Shown piece by piece: positions 34,375 through 43,035 of a DNA stretch of 48,899 nucleotides. A program made the position numbers and the translations under genes. The first letter of the stretch is position 1. Each line of letters starts with the position of its first letter. The DNA comes from a virus. The stretch covers positions 1-48,899 of the IMG/VR virus record IMGVR_UViG_3300042465_006232; one strand, given 5' to 3'. The notes under the pieces were generated by a model. It saw only the letters and a list, made by a program, of their open reading frames with translations, was not told the origin of the DNA and ran no database searches.

Positions 34375-36786
34375 CTAAATCCTCGCTTTAGTTTTAGAAG
34401 CTGACACTTTCAGCTTTTCTATCTTCTCTTTTTCTCTGTTGTTTCTGATACGTTCATCTAAGTCTAACATCGACTGCATAGAGTCACTGGAAAGCTTGTC
34501 GTATTCCAGATTCATTTTTCTGTCTTCTAGGTCGTATTTGCGAGCTTCAGGATCTGCTTCAGAAACTTCTTCTATTCCAGCATCAAGAGCCATTCGCTTA
34601 GTTAGATTATCTTGGTCTACTTTGTATTTGTCAGCTTCAAGATTATCGTTGTGATGACGTTCAATCATCTCTTGATTAGCTTGAGCTTGCTGTTGAATAG
34701 CTTGAGCATTTTTATTATCAGATTCTAATTGAGCTTGTTGCGCTTGTTCTTTTCGCTTCATCAAGTCTTCTTCTCCTTTTTCTATGATGCGCTGTTTCTC
34801 GCTTAAGCTACTTGAGTTGTAGATTTTAAATACATCGCTGTATCTAATTGCCTGAGTCTGCATTGCCGCCTGAGTAAGGCCATCCATCATTTGCTCTATT
34901 TTAGATAAATCAGTTTCGTTGTCAACTAGAATTCCATACTCTTCATTAGAAAACTCGTCATCTATTTCGAAGATTTGATTCACATAATCATCGCCGATAA
35001 ATTGGAACTTAGCACTAGAGCCTTTATAAGCAACCTTACACAGCTCCAATAGCATTGTAAGAACACGTTTTTTAACGTTGTCGTGAATCTTGAATCTTTC
35101 ATTTGTAATATAGCTTGATTGTGTTACGGCTCTTTCAACACCCCCAACCGTTTCTCTGTTTTGGATATCTCCTAACCTCTGTGGCGGAACCCCAACAATT
35201 CTACCCATTTGCTGTTCAACATAATTTAAGATGTTGATTTGTTGTTGGATGAAGTCGCCAAGTTGCTGATTAATGCTTTGGCCCGAATTAGGAATACCAC
35301 CGGCAAGTTTACCTGTAGCCATACCTTTATTTCCCTCCTTGAAACTATCTTTTACGGCTATACCAGCTTTCTTGGCGAAGAACATCCATTTATTTAAATC
35401 CCATCCTGGAGGAAGACTTGCTAAATCCACAACAACTAAGCTTCCGAAGAATTTACTCATTGCATCTTGCATTCTATGAAACGTAGCGTCGTACATCAAT
35501 TGATATGGAAATGCCATATCCATCATAGAGGACGCTTTGTATGAATTGATGCTGTAAATTTGACCTATGATTCCTGGGTGATTGTATCCTGGATCGTCAA
35601 ATTTATTGTATTGAATGTCTCTTGGTTTGATATAAGGATATATTCCGTCTCCGATTTCAACACCTTCCCACCATTGAGATACCCAGTAGTCTTCAGCCTC
35701 TTCACCTTCTTCGGTTTTTGGTACGTAAGTTTCTGATTGATAGTCGTAAACAGGTTTCCCTGTTTTTTTATCGTATGATTTTACGCGTTTAATTAATTTT
35801 CTGGATTTCCAAAACAGTCTAATTACTCTGATGTTTCCTTCTGAGTCTGATATCTCTGAATGTCCGTTTGAAAAATCAGAACCCATTCCTTTTGGTAAAC
35901 TAACATAATCTCTCATCATCTCTCTACGAGCTAAGTTGATTCCGTGTTCATCTCTATCTAGGTCAGAACCGTCGCTTCCGGAAATCTTCTGAGTAGCTTC
36001 GTCAATCCATTTAGTATCAGCTTCAGATAAGTATCTATAATATCTATCTTGAATCATTCCTGGCGCTTCGTAGGCGTAATTGATAATTACATCAGCGTCT
36101 TCATATCGATTGCTGTTTCCAGACCGAACAACAAATGTTGTTTTCTGATCCATCTTCTCGATACTTGGGCGATTATTAAAAACATCGCCTATGTAAGCTT
36201 CTTCGGAGTTTAGTAAAACGTCTTTAAACCCAGCATTAAATTTCATCTTCAAGTCAAGCTCTTTGATGTAATGTCTAAGCAATAAATTTGCCCGTTTCTC
36301 TCTAATGTCTTGGTATTCAAACTTTACGTAGTAGTCAAAAGCTTTCAACTGGTCCGTAGCTTCTTGTTCGTTAATCCCAGGGTCGGTAATAATTTCTTGA
36401 ATTTTCTTTTCAAACATCTTACGCTTGTCAATCTCTATTTTAGAGATAGCGTTTGGATTTGTCAAAATAGCTTTCCATTCAAACCTACGATCAAACTCCT
36501 CTCCAATAAGCACGTTTAAATAAGGCGCTGCAATTGGGTGATGCTGAATATTAGTAGGATATGCGAATTTTTTTAGCGCATTTGGATTTAGTAAAGTCAT
36601 ATATTCTTTCACATCTATTCTTCCTAGATACGATAATACATTTCTTTCCTTTCTAGCAACAGAAGTTCTGATTTGAGAATCGTCCGAATAGATTGCGTTT
36701 TTAGCCCATCCGAAATGATCTTCTTTCCATTTCTTGCCTTTGGTAGCAAACTTTTTTTTCTGTGAAGGAAATGCTTTGATACTCAT
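34375..36786 (-). CDS. Portal protein
   Basis: An 803-aa protein matching crAss-like portals in length and position, directly after the terminase. Helical throughout, with a Gly-rich, Trp-containing middle (SLPPGWDLNKWMFFAKKAG), a PQRLGDIQNRETVGG segment typical of portal proteins near 545-560, and a Gln/Ala/Glu-rich coiled C-terminal barrel (from about 660). It makes the dodecameric vertex through which DNA enters and leaves. Starts 14 bp downstream of the terminase stop. Confidence 0.85.
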   Translation of the reverse strand: MSIKAFPSQKKKFATKGKKWKEDHFGWAKNAIYSDDSQIRTSVARKERNVLSYLGRIDVKEYMTLLNPNALKKFAYPTNIQHHPIAAPYLNVLIGEEFDRRFEWKAILTNPNAISKIEIDKRKMFEKKIQEIITDPGINEQEATDQLKAFDYYVKFEYQDIREKRANLLLRHYIKELDLKMKFNAGFKDVLLNSEEAYIGDVFNNRPSIEKMDQKTTFVVRSGNSNRYEDADVIINYAYEAPGMIQDRYYRYLSEADTKWIDEATQKISGSDGSDLDRDEHGINLARREMMRDYVSLPKGMGSDFSNGHSEISDSEGNIRVIRLFWKSRKLIKRVKSYDKKTGKPVYDYQSETYVPKTEEGEEAEDYWVSQWWEGVEIGDGIYPYIKPRDIQYNKFDDPGYNHPGIIGQIYSINSYKASSMMDMAFPYQLMYDATFHRMQDAMSKFFGSLVVVDLASLPPGWDLNKWMFFAKKAGIAVKDSFKEGNKGMATGKLAGGIPNSGQSINQQLGDFIQQQINILNYVEQQMGRIVGVPPQRLGDIQNRETVGGVERAVTQSSYITNERFKIHDNVKKRVLTMLLELCKVAYKGSSAKFQFIGDDYVNQIFEIDDEFSNEEYGILVDNETDLSKIEQMMDGLTQAAMQTQAIRYSDVFKIYNSSSLSEKQRIIEKGEEDLMKRKEQAQQAQLESDNKNAQAIQQQAQANQEMIERHHNDNLEADKYKVDQDNLTKRMALDAGIEEVSEADPEARKYDLEDRKMNLEYDKLSSDSMQSMLDLDERIRNNREKEKIEKLKVSASKTKARI

Positions 36787-36800
36787 TATGTATATATTTT

Positions 36801-39122
36801 TTAGTTTTTGTAGTTGCTTTCGAAGTTTTCGTATTGTTCTTCGCCCTCTGGATTGCCATAGTTCTCTCTAACAAAATCATCTTCCTCTATGTACTCATCT
36901 TTAGCATCTTCCTTATCTCTAGACTCGGTTAGCCTTAAGCGTTCTTGTCTAAGAATCATTACCATATCCATTGCCGAAACTCTATCAAAGTTGCCGTCAA
37001 TGTGATACTCGTAAATTTCTTCTAAGTATCCTAAAGACCGTATTTTTCTAAGCTGTGGAACTTCAACTGATTCTCCTTCTGCATTTACAGACTTATGAAT
37101 ACTTCTGTGCCAGCTTTTTTGAAGACGCTTACCATCTGCGATAATAAAGCTAGTCGTCCTAGTTCCTTTTGCTTGGTTCCCCATCGGAGCTTGCTTTGTT
37201 TCCTCTACATCTTTTAGATATCTAGGGGCATCGCAGAGCAAGTACAGTGAATTTTTTCCGTTGAAATACCCAAACAACCCTTTTATATTATTCTCGTAAT
37301 TACCAACTGCATTGTAAAACAAAAGCAGTCTTCTACATACTTCATAAAAATCTTCTGCTAATTCTGGACGCCCAGTATACTCGGCTACAATCTCATCTGT
37401 CCAAAGGTCGAATACGAAAATACTTGCCAACGATCCGTTTGAAACATAGTCCGCGTCAACAGGGTCAATTCCCGCGATATACCTGTATTGGAAAGGTTTG
37501 TTGATTGAGTGATCTATCTGCGGTAAAGCAAATATCTCCACAGCCCCCTCCAGATTAGTCTTATCTGACTTATACTTTCGTATGGGAATTTTATCAAAAT
37601 TAGTTTTGAATTCAACTTTGCCCTCGCTTTTTATAACCAAGTCGCCTACTAAATGCGCCGAAGTAAATCTATCTTCATTGACTCTACATTCTTCCAAATA
37701 ATCTCTAATCTCTACGGTGTCGAAAGTTGAACCGGTAGACTTCATTATAGCTTCTTGAGGCGTCACAGGGTTTTCTGCTATATTTTGAGTTATTGTAGAA
37801 GTCTCTTTAGAGTTATATTTAATATGAACTCTATTTTTTATTAATGTAACAAGACTGGCCACGACATCGCTATTTCCACTTCCGTCCATACGCCCTTTCA
37901 TATTTAAATAGCTTGCGTGAAAGAATCCGCATCTGCTTCCTGCCTTGGTGTGTTTATCAAAAACATTAGGAAGCCCGTAAACATTGTATCCTCCAGGGCT
38001 GTAAAATAATTCCCGAAGACCAGCAAAGGCGGCGCCTTCAGTTCCTCCTGTTCCATAAGCATTCATCAGTCCAAAAACATAACCACCCTCTTCTTCAACA
38101 GATGGACGTCCAATGTTCCAGGCTTTGATAGAGTTGTCAAACTTACCGAACTCTTCCCATTCAATTAAAACCGCACGCTTACCACGCGCTTTTTCATGAT
38201 CGTTGTTAAGCGTAACTCCCATTACTTGATTGTGAGTTCCTTTCTCGATGCCAGACTCTTTGTCTTTGTATCCCATCATCCAGTGCATATTTATCCAAGA
38301 GTTTTTAAGCTCACGAATTGCAGGAAATGGCGTATGTTGCGCGCAGAAATCTATTACGTCTACGAACTTATTTAGAATACCATCTTTAGTTAAGTATTCC
38401 TTTTCGTTTGCAATAGCTAAGCTTACTACGTTTCTTTTTGCGTCAGCGCTTTCACCGATTACAAAATTTCTTCCAAGCTTAGAACCTCCTTTAAGCGAGT
38501 AACCAGCTCCACGTTTTTTAAGCGTAACAGTGTGAGAACCGTTATCACGCGCTCTGTCTAGGTAATGAAAGAACAAATAATCTCCGTCGTAGAAATCAGG
38601 AAGTCCCTGTATACGGTCAGCTCTTTTAGAACCTTTCCGCTTTTTAGACTTCATAATAGGCGAGTAGTTCAGGTAAAAATAAAAGTATCCTGTTATCCAT
38701 TCTCCGTCAGATTCTCGAACGTAACCGTCCCAGCACCTACGCATTTCTTCGTCCCAAAATAATCTGTAATCGCTGAATGGATTTCGACTTGGCTTTAGAA
38801 GAGTATAAACTCCGTGTTCTTCAAAGTGAATAGCCGATTGTCTGAAGTAATCCATATCTTCTAATATGTGCGGATTAGTTATATCTACACGAATCATTCC
38901 TTTTGGATCCTCAGTTCTCTTTTCATCTAGCTCGTCGTTGTTTGGATCTAGCCAACGCTTTAGGTCTTTTGAGTATAATCTATCTGGGGAAATTAGATTC
39001 TGCACAAATTGTATTGAAGAAATATATTCCATAAACATATTGCGCTCCTCTTTGTTGAGAGAATCAATAAGCTCTTTGTTTATTTCTGTATTTACCGAGT
39101 TAGTTAAAGTGTATTCACTCAT
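36801..39122 (-). CDS. terL: Terminase large subunit
   Basis: A 773-aa packaging motor. The ATPase domain holds a divergent P-loop-like Gly/Lys-rich stretch (KKRGAGYSLKGGSK at about 200) and a Walker B-type VLIEWEEFG near 319. The RNase H-like nuclease domain has metal-binding Asp candidates in AGIDPVDAD (about 550), LLCDAPRY (about 630) and SAMDMVM (about 717). Long for a terminase, as is usual in crAss-like phages. It cleaves concatemers and pumps DNA into the portal. The classical GxxGxGK[ST] P-loop is not present in its usual form. Confidence 0.9.
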   Translation of the reverse strand: MSEYTLTNSVNTEINKELIDSLNKEERNMFMEYISSIQFVQNLISPDRLYSKDLKRWLDPNNDELDEKRTEDPKGMIRVDITNPHILEDMDYFRQSAIHFEEHGVYTLLKPSRNPFSDYRLFWDEEMRRCWDGYVRESDGEWITGYFYFYLNYSPIMKSKKRKGSKRADRIQGLPDFYDGDYLFFHYLDRARDNGSHTVTLKKRGAGYSLKGGSKLGRNFVIGESADAKRNVVSLAIANEKEYLTKDGILNKFVDVIDFCAQHTPFPAIRELKNSWINMHWMMGYKDKESGIEKGTHNQVMGVTLNNDHEKARGKRAVLIEWEEFGKFDNSIKAWNIGRPSVEEEGGYVFGLMNAYGTGGTEGAAFAGLRELFYSPGGYNVYGLPNVFDKHTKAGSRCGFFHASYLNMKGRMDGSGNSDVVASLVTLIKNRVHIKYNSKETSTITQNIAENPVTPQEAIMKSTGSTFDTVEIRDYLEECRVNEDRFTSAHLVGDLVIKSEGKVEFKTNFDKIPIRKYKSDKTNLEGAVEIFALPQIDHSINKPFQYRYIAGIDPVDADYVSNGSLASIFVFDLWTDEIVAEYTGRPELAEDFYEVCRRLLLFYNAVGNYENNIKGLFGYFNGKNSLYLLCDAPRYLKDVEETKQAPMGNQAKGTRTTSFIIADGKRLQKSWHRSIHKSVNAEGESVEVPQLRKIRSLGYLEEIYEYHIDGNFDRVSAMDMVMILRQERLRLTESRDKEDAKDEYIEEDDFVRENYGNPEGEEQYENFESNYKN

Positions 39123-39127
39123 AATTA

Positions 39128-39673
39128 TTACATATCCTCGTATGTAGATTTAGTTTTGCTTCCTTTGTTTAAGTTGACCTCGGCTTGGCCTTTAACGTAT
39201 TCTTTTTCTGCTTTGTTAAGCGCCTCCATAAGTGACGGGACTAGCTTTGCCGTTTCTATGATTTGTTTTAAATTGTAAACAGGCTTTCCCATCTTGTCTT
39301 TTTCTCCAAGGTCTATGGCCTTTAGTTCAGTTCTGATTTTCTGAACCATAGCGTAGGTGTCTTTTAGTAATCCTGAAGACATTGTTTCTGAACGCTCTAA
39401 AAAAGTATTACAGCAGTCTGTAATATAATTATCAGGCTGCCATCCCGCAGGAAGATTGGTGTGCTTTATTACTTCTAAAGACCGCTCAGCTTCGTCTGCT
39501 TGCTGCTGAAAGTCAGAAGAAGCCTCGTGCATAAAGTAGATGTACGCTAATTCTTTTAGAATAAGATTCTCATTTCCCTTGCGATCAACGTAAAGGAAAT
39601 TAAAGTCTCTTATTAACAGAATCTCAGGCTCAATGATTACATTGAACCCGTCTTCGCAACTAAATAACTTCAT
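39128..39673 (-). CDS. Pre-terminase helical protein, possible TerS
   Basis: A 181-aa protein: beta-like N-terminus (FNVIIEPEILLIRDF), then long helices from residue 40 (FQQQADEAERSLEV, KDTYAMVQKIRTEL, ETAKLVPSLMEALNKAEKEY) and a basic end. Its stop is 5 bp before the terminase start, and it overlaps the upstream gene by 14 bp. Position and coiled-coil content suggest a small terminase or packaging accessory. No HTH could be pointed to with confidence. Confidence 0.4.
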   Translation of the reverse strand: MKLFSCEDGFNVIIEPEILLIRDFNFLYVDRKGNENLILKELAYIYFMHEASSDFQQQADEAERSLEVIKHTNLPAGWQPDNYITDCCNTFLERSETMSSGLLKDTYAMVQKIRTELKAIDLGEKDKMGKPVYNLKQIIETAKLVPSLMEALNKAEKEYVKGQAEVNLNKGSKTKSTYEDM

Positions 39674-40259
39674 CTTCGAATCCTATTAAATCGTTAAGCT
39701 GATGATTTGTTTCGTATACCCAGACTATATCTCTTTGGTCGATCATAATGTAATCGTGGCCGTCTATATTATGAATAGGCACGTCGATATATTTTGTATA
39801 CTGTCCATCAGGAGCAACTTCGTTTGTATCACGCACGTTTGTAAATCTTCTGAAGTCTATTTTAACTAACTGACCTACTTTGAAATTCTCTTCAGCGTTT
39901 TTTCCGACACTGACAATTTCCTGTTCGTTAAAAACCACACGCACCATTCCCGGCGCCTCACCTTTAAACTTTTCATCTCCTTCAAGGTCTAGTTGCACTA
40001 AATTCATGCTAGCTAACTTGTTTATCATTTTTGGGCGAACTGCTTTAGTCATTACAAATGAAAAAGGAACTTTTACTCCAGGCGTCGGCGCTCTAATTTC
40101 ATTTCGTCTAGCTTTATTGTGTTCTTCCAGTTTTCTGTCTTGATTCGCAAAATCAGATTTCTTTTCCATTAAGAACCCAGCATCAACGAACAGTCCGTTA
40201 GCACTTTTAATCATTCCTTCTTTAATCATTGCCTTTGCAGGCATTTTTAAATTTTCCAT
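39660..40259 (-). CDS. GroES-like co-chaperonin candidate
   Basis: A 199-aa protein. The first 60 residues are basic and helical. From about 65 the pattern resembles GroES/gp31: a beta start (VKVPFSFVMTKAVRP), IVSVGKNAEENFKVGQLVKIDF (compare V-A-V-G, K-V-G-D-x-V-x-F in GroES) and IDGHDYIMIDQRDIVWVYE (compare D-G-x-E-Y-L-I-x-x-x-S-D-I-L-A-V-V-E), where GroES ends. A recognisable mobile loop is missing, and there is a 60-residue extension and an acidic tail. A phage-encoded cap for host GroEL, used to fold the capsid protein, would fit its place in the packaging operon. The similarity is by eye and remote. Confidence 0.4.
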   Translation of the reverse strand: MENLKMPAKAMIKEGMIKSANGLFVDAGFLMEKKSDFANQDRKLEEHNKARRNEIRAPTPGVKVPFSFVMTKAVRPKMINKLASMNLVQLDLEGDEKFKGEAPGMVRVVFNEQEIVSVGKNAEENFKVGQLVKIDFRRFTNVRDTNEVAPDGQYTKYIDVPIHNIDGHDYIMIDQRDIVWVYETNHQLNDLIGFEDEVI

Positions 40260-40290
40260 ATTTTTAATTTATAAAGCGTAGCTTTAGTTT

Positions 40291-40566
40291 TTATTTATTT
40301 TTTTTAAGCTCATTTGCTTTGATGCACAAGTATTTTTTATAGTTCGGAACCATAAATCCTAATCCAGGTATTTTTAATATTGGTACATTTTTCGAAAAGT
40401 CTTCAGAAGAAAGGATTGCATCTCCGGCTAATTGAGGTTCTTCTATTTTTCCTTTCATGTATTTAAACAGAACGCTTATAGACTCTTCAACTACGCTTTC
40501 AGGGACTCCTAATTCAAAGCTAACTTTAGTTATTTTCTTTTCCTCTAATGTTTTTCTAATTTTCAT
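40291..40566 (-). CDS. Small helical protein, unknown
   Basis: A 91-aa protein of alternating basic and acidic helices (TLEEKKITKVSFELGVPESVVEESISVLFKYMK) with a C-terminal strand LKIPGLGFMVPNYKKYL. The first 30 residues could be a short HTH-like unit (FELGVPESVVEESI). 6 bp after the upstream gene, 31 bp before the next. Unrecognised. Confidence 0.45.
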   Translation of the reverse strand: MKIRKTLEEKKITKVSFELGVPESVVEESISVLFKYMKGKIEEPQLAGDAILSSEDFSKNVPILKIPGLGFMVPNYKKYLCIKANELKKNK

Positions 40567-40572
40567 ATCTTT

Positions 40573-40962
40573 CTAGATTGCTACTTTTGGCATTACGATA
40601 TCAATAGAGTACGTGAATTTAAAGCTTTCGAACGGTCTTTGAATAGCTGGTACTATTCTTTTGTTGACGCTCTTTCCGATAATCAAGTCTTTCTTTCTTA
40701 AGATAGCTAGATTATTATTGAACGTGTAGATTTCAAATTTAAGCTCTTCTCTCATCTTTTTACGATTCTCCGAAGAAAATAAAAAGAAATCTATCATTGC
40801 TTTATCCGACGTTGTTTCAGATATTAAATGCCTGTGATATAAAATCTTCGCTAGAAGATCTATCTCTTGCTGCCTTAGTCGAAGAAACGGCTGGAGCATA
40901 TTAAGCCATAGCTTAAAAAACTGCTCTTCGGTTACTCCGACACTCTGGATGTTCTGATTCAT
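40573..40962 (-). CDS. Winged-helix-like protein, unknown
   Basis: A 129-aa protein. LRLRQQEIDLLAKILYHRHLI is an amphipathic helix of the type that starts DNA-binding domains; KKMREELKFEIYTFNNNLAILRKKDLIIGKSVNKRIVP then reads as recognition helix, a short helix and a wing. This layout fits a wHTH protein used in packaging initiation or regulation. Upstream of the TerL group, so it is the other candidate for the small terminase. Confidence 0.45.
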   Translation of the reverse strand: MNQNIQSVGVTEEQFFKLWLNMLQPFLRLRQQEIDLLAKILYHRHLISETTSDKAMIDFFLFSSENRKKMREELKFEIYTFNNNLAILRKKDLIIGKSVNKRIVPAIQRPFESFKFTYSIDIVMPKVAI

Positions 40963-41223
40963 TTAGTTTAAATTAATTATTGACACTGTTTTGCAAACAT
41001 ATATTCTATTTCCTTTTGTGAATTGACCAAAAGCGGTAAGTATTAGTTCTGAGCCTAGAACATAGTCGCTTAGCTTGTGGTTATTTCGCATAAAATTGTT
41101 TATTAATTCTTTTTCAGATAAGTCATAAGCTTTCTTAGTAAACAAGACGTTTCTAAAATTGTCCTCGTTCAGTAGGTAGTTTTCTGTTATCTGCTTCCCG
41201 GTCATCCAAGTATCTTCTTCCAT
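40963..41223 (-). CDS. Small protein overlapping zinc-ribbon gene, unknown
   Basis: An 86-aa protein with helices (DNFRNVLFTKKAYDLSEKELINNFMRNN) and a hydrophobic C-terminus (ILTAFGQF, VCKTVSIINLN). The first possible ATG (41223) overlaps the zinc-ribbon gene by 71 bp; Met7 (41205) still overlaps. It stops 1 bp before the 129-aa gene begins. No family recognised, and overlap makes its start uncertain. Confidence 0.4.
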   Translation of the reverse strand: MEEDTWMTGKQITENYLLNEDNFRNVLFTKKAYDLSEKELINNFMRNNHKLSDYVLGSELILTAFGQFTKGNRIYVCKTVSIINLN

Positions 41224-41413
41224 TTTCTTCTGTATAAAGCTCTTCCCAGAGATTAATATTTGTTTCTATTATGTCGGTGTTTCCACATTCTCCGCAATAA
41301 CAGTTTATTGTTTTAGGTATTACAATCACTTTAAGTGATAAGCAGTGCTGACAATAGAATACGTTGTCTTCTTCTTCGCGCATTTCTATATTGAAATCAT
41401 TCTCGCTAAACAT
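41153..41413 (-). CDS. Zinc-ribbon protein
   Basis: An 86-aa protein with C21-x2-C24, then C38-x-C40-x2-C43, a zinc-ribbon pattern (YCQHC and CYCGECG) with an aromatic and Val/Ile core between. The last 30 residues are acidic then basic. Such small ribbons bind DNA, RNA or a polymerase. It overlaps the Cys-rich gene by 8 bp upstream and the 86-aa gene by 71 bp downstream. Confidence 0.6.
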   Translation of the reverse strand: MFSENDFNIEMREEEDNVFYCQHCLSLKVIVIPKTINCYCGECGNTDIIETNINLWEELYTEENGRRYLDDREADNRKLPTERGQF

Positions 41414-41762
41414 TGTCTCCGTTTTTATAGTTGCTTCTAAGAATCACATCGTCAACTTGCCCTTTAATTTCACCCAAGTCTGGAATTTCATTTGTTTTTT
41501 TAAATTTATTCCAATCTCCGTAACTCATCAGGTCTGGAAATTTATTACTGCAAGCCTCTGTTGCGTATGATTTTTGTATCGTTGGGCAAGTGCATTTTTC
41601 GCATTCTCCAGTTACTAAGCAAGTATCTTTACAGGTGTATAGCCTAAAATAAACTTGTTCTTTTATGTATTCTGGCAAACCAAAAATATTATCGTAATAG
41701 TATTTCGAGTATCCTTGGAGGAATGACTTTACTTTATTTATTGTTATGTCGCTTATTTTCAT
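41406..41762 (-). CDS. Cys-cluster protein, unknown
   Basis: A 118-aa protein, helical at the N-terminus, with C44, C48, C54, C57, C59 and C71 (C-x3-C-x5-C-x2-C-x-C). Six Cys in 28 residues suggest metal binding. The C-terminal half is polar. Together with the zinc-ribbon gene it makes a pair of small metal-binding proteins at the start of the late operon, where they could be regulators of late transcription. Confidence 0.5.
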   Translation of the reverse strand: MKISDITINKVKSFLQGYSKYYYDNIFGLPEYIKEQVYFRLYTCKDTCLVTGECEKCTCPTIQKSYATEACSNKFPDLMSYGDWNKFKKTNEIPDLGEIKGQVDDVILRSNYKNGDNV

Positions 41763-41773
41763 TGGGGGATTTG

Positions 41774-42136
41774 TTAATTGTTTATTGTTACTGTTATTTC
41801 TTTTCTCGTTGTTGCAATGTACTGTTTCTTTAACACAATGTATCCGGCTCCGTGACTTACGTCTATTGTTTTTAACACAAGCACGTTTTCGTTAAATGAT
41901 TCTAGTGTTATTTTGTGTTGTTTTTCACCTTTCTTACCTAAAAACACCGGTTCGCCTACTTTGATTTTAATCCTGCTTGGCTCTGATGCCGCGGCCACTA
42001 CTTTATCTTTAGATAATGGAATTGTTTCCGGCTTAACATCTCTAGGAATTAACCCTGAGATGAATGAACTCTCGAAAGTTCTTGGCAACAATCCCGCTAT
42101 AAACGCATTGTTGAATGTTTGTTGTGTTGCTATCAT
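41774..42136 (-). CDS. Small protein with N-terminal repeat, unknown
   Basis: A 120-aa protein. The start has an internal repeat, FNNAFIAGLLPRTF and FESSFISGLIPRDV, followed by a beta-rich basic domain (IKIKVGEPVFLGKKGEKQHKITLESF, then YIVLKKQYIA). The repeat could be a peptide that docks a partner twice. It overlaps the upstream 68-aa gene by 4 bp (ATGA). No family recognised. Confidence 0.5.
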   Translation of the reverse strand: MIATQQTFNNAFIAGLLPRTFESSFISGLIPRDVKPETIPLSKDKVVAAASEPSRIKIKVGEPVFLGKKGEKQHKITLESFNENVLVLKTIDVSHGAGYIVLKKQYIATTRKEITVTINN

Positions 42137-42339
42137 CTTGTTTCCAGTGCTAGGATTCCTGCAATTAAGTCAGGATTCAGTTGTTGTTTTATTTCCTCTA
42201 ATGTTTCGGGTTTGTCTTCTATTTTAAATCCCTTATCATTAGGTAACATTCTACCTTCTCTCCACGCGTCATTTGCCTTTATAAACATATTCATAGCCTT
42301 TTTATCTTCTTCCCTTAATTGCTCTTCAGTTTTATCCAT
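42133..42339 (-). CDS. First gene of late operon, small helical protein
   Basis: A 68-aa charged helical protein (EEQLREEDKKAMNMFIKANDAWREG, then EDKPETLEEIKQQLNPDL). First ORF after the long structured leader at 42365-42806 and so the first translated gene of the leftward arm. Ends overlapping the next start. Unknown function. Confidence 0.5.
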   Translation of the reverse strand: MDKTEEQLREEDKKAMNMFIKANDAWREGRMLPNDKGFKIEDKPETLEEIKQQLNPDLIAGILALETR

Positions 42340-42364
42340 AGCAAATGTGATTTAATGATTATTA

Positions 42365-42806
42365 AAGTGATTTGTTTCGGCCATAGACCGTAGTAAAATG
42401 CGTTGTAAGTACTGTTTAATAGCTATTTAAGAACATAACTATTTCCTACCCTGAACATAGCCGTAGTAGGCTTTTCGGGTCGAGACTTAATTGCTTAAGT
42501 CCGAATTTAACTTTGAATTTCCGTAGTTGTTATTCAGTTAATTTCCATATTCAATTTTACTTGAACTTAGGATCTTAACCTATCCTATGTATTTAGTTTT
42601 TTGCGGTTTATCCTGACCATTTCTAAATACCCTACATTATATCAAAGCTCTTTTTAGTCTATCGGGGACAACTCAGTGGCTATTTTACTAGTGTTTCCGC
42701 CACTTACAACCCAACTTCTAATCCTATTACTCGCATCGGAAAATCTCTTTTCAGAGACAAAGAATACGTATGAACCTTACAGGATGAAAGGCTTTTGAAA
42801 CCTGAC
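42365..42806 (-). ncRNA. Candidate large structured RNA or 5' leader, hairpin array
   Basis: Gene-free stretch on the minus strand with eleven hairpins in series. Pairs (plus coordinates): 42798-42803/42789-42794; 42753-42758/42743-42748 (GAAA tetraloop); 42710-42714/42662-42666 enclosing 42699-42704/42675-42680; 42623-42630/42589-42596 (8 bp); 42582-42587/42568-42573; 42561-42565/42550-42554; 42537-42541/42507-42511; 42501-42505/42474-42478 enclosing 42495-42500/42485-42490 (GCAA tetraloop); 42466-42470/42445-42449; 42435-42443/42418-42426 (9 bp); 42386-42390/42378-42382. From 42418 to 42630 they follow with 1-8 nt gaps. GNRA loops appear only when read on minus. A TATATTTG box lies just upstream. 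Either a stable RNA or a leader of the late operon; no known family recognised. Confidence 0.5.
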
Positions 42807-42811
42807 TGTCA

Positions 42812-42819
42812 CAAATATA
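42812..42819 (-). promoter_or_regulatory. -7 box for late operon or structured RNA
   Basis: On the minus strand TATATTTG is an exact TAnnTTTG match. Transcription would begin near 42805, directly ahead of the first hairpin. Upstream is a very AT-rich tract (42825-42925) with long T and A runs that could act as an UP element, but no TTG lies at -33. Confidence 0.55.
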
Positions 42820-43035
42820 CTTTAAAAGAATACATAAAAAATTTTTTATATATATTTTTTTAAAGTTTTTTTTATTAGTAGAGATGTGTGTGTGTTCTTC
42901 TAAAAAATTTAAAAAAATTTTTTTTCTAAGAGCGTGAGATGATCCATTCACCAACCGCCCTGCTTTTTAATAATGGGTGAACCCCCTAGGTTGATATACT
43001 ATCAACTTCAGTAACATTACCAAACACTACGTATT
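42820..43035. other. AT-rich divergent intergenic region
   Basis: Between the leftward promoter box and the rightward gene at 43036. 42825-42925 is almost pure A/T with homopolymer runs up to eight. 42990-43006 is a perfect 7-bp dyad (GTTGATA-TAC-TATCAAC) 30 bp before the 43036 ATG, a candidate operator. Around 42954-42988 is a GC-richer patch with GGGTGAACCCCC. No TAnnTTTG box was found on the plus strand. Confidence 0.45.

Noticed and set aside
42340-42806. Group I intron, RNase P or tmRNA identity for the hairpin array
   Set aside because: Characteristic core words (P7-type pairing, GAGGAAAGUCC, tag frame) are not present in a convincing arrangement.
42751-42954. 67-aa minus-strand ORF across the promoter region
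   Set aside because: It spans the AT-rich homopolymers and the TATATTTG box; composition dominated by Lys/Phe runs from A/T tracts.
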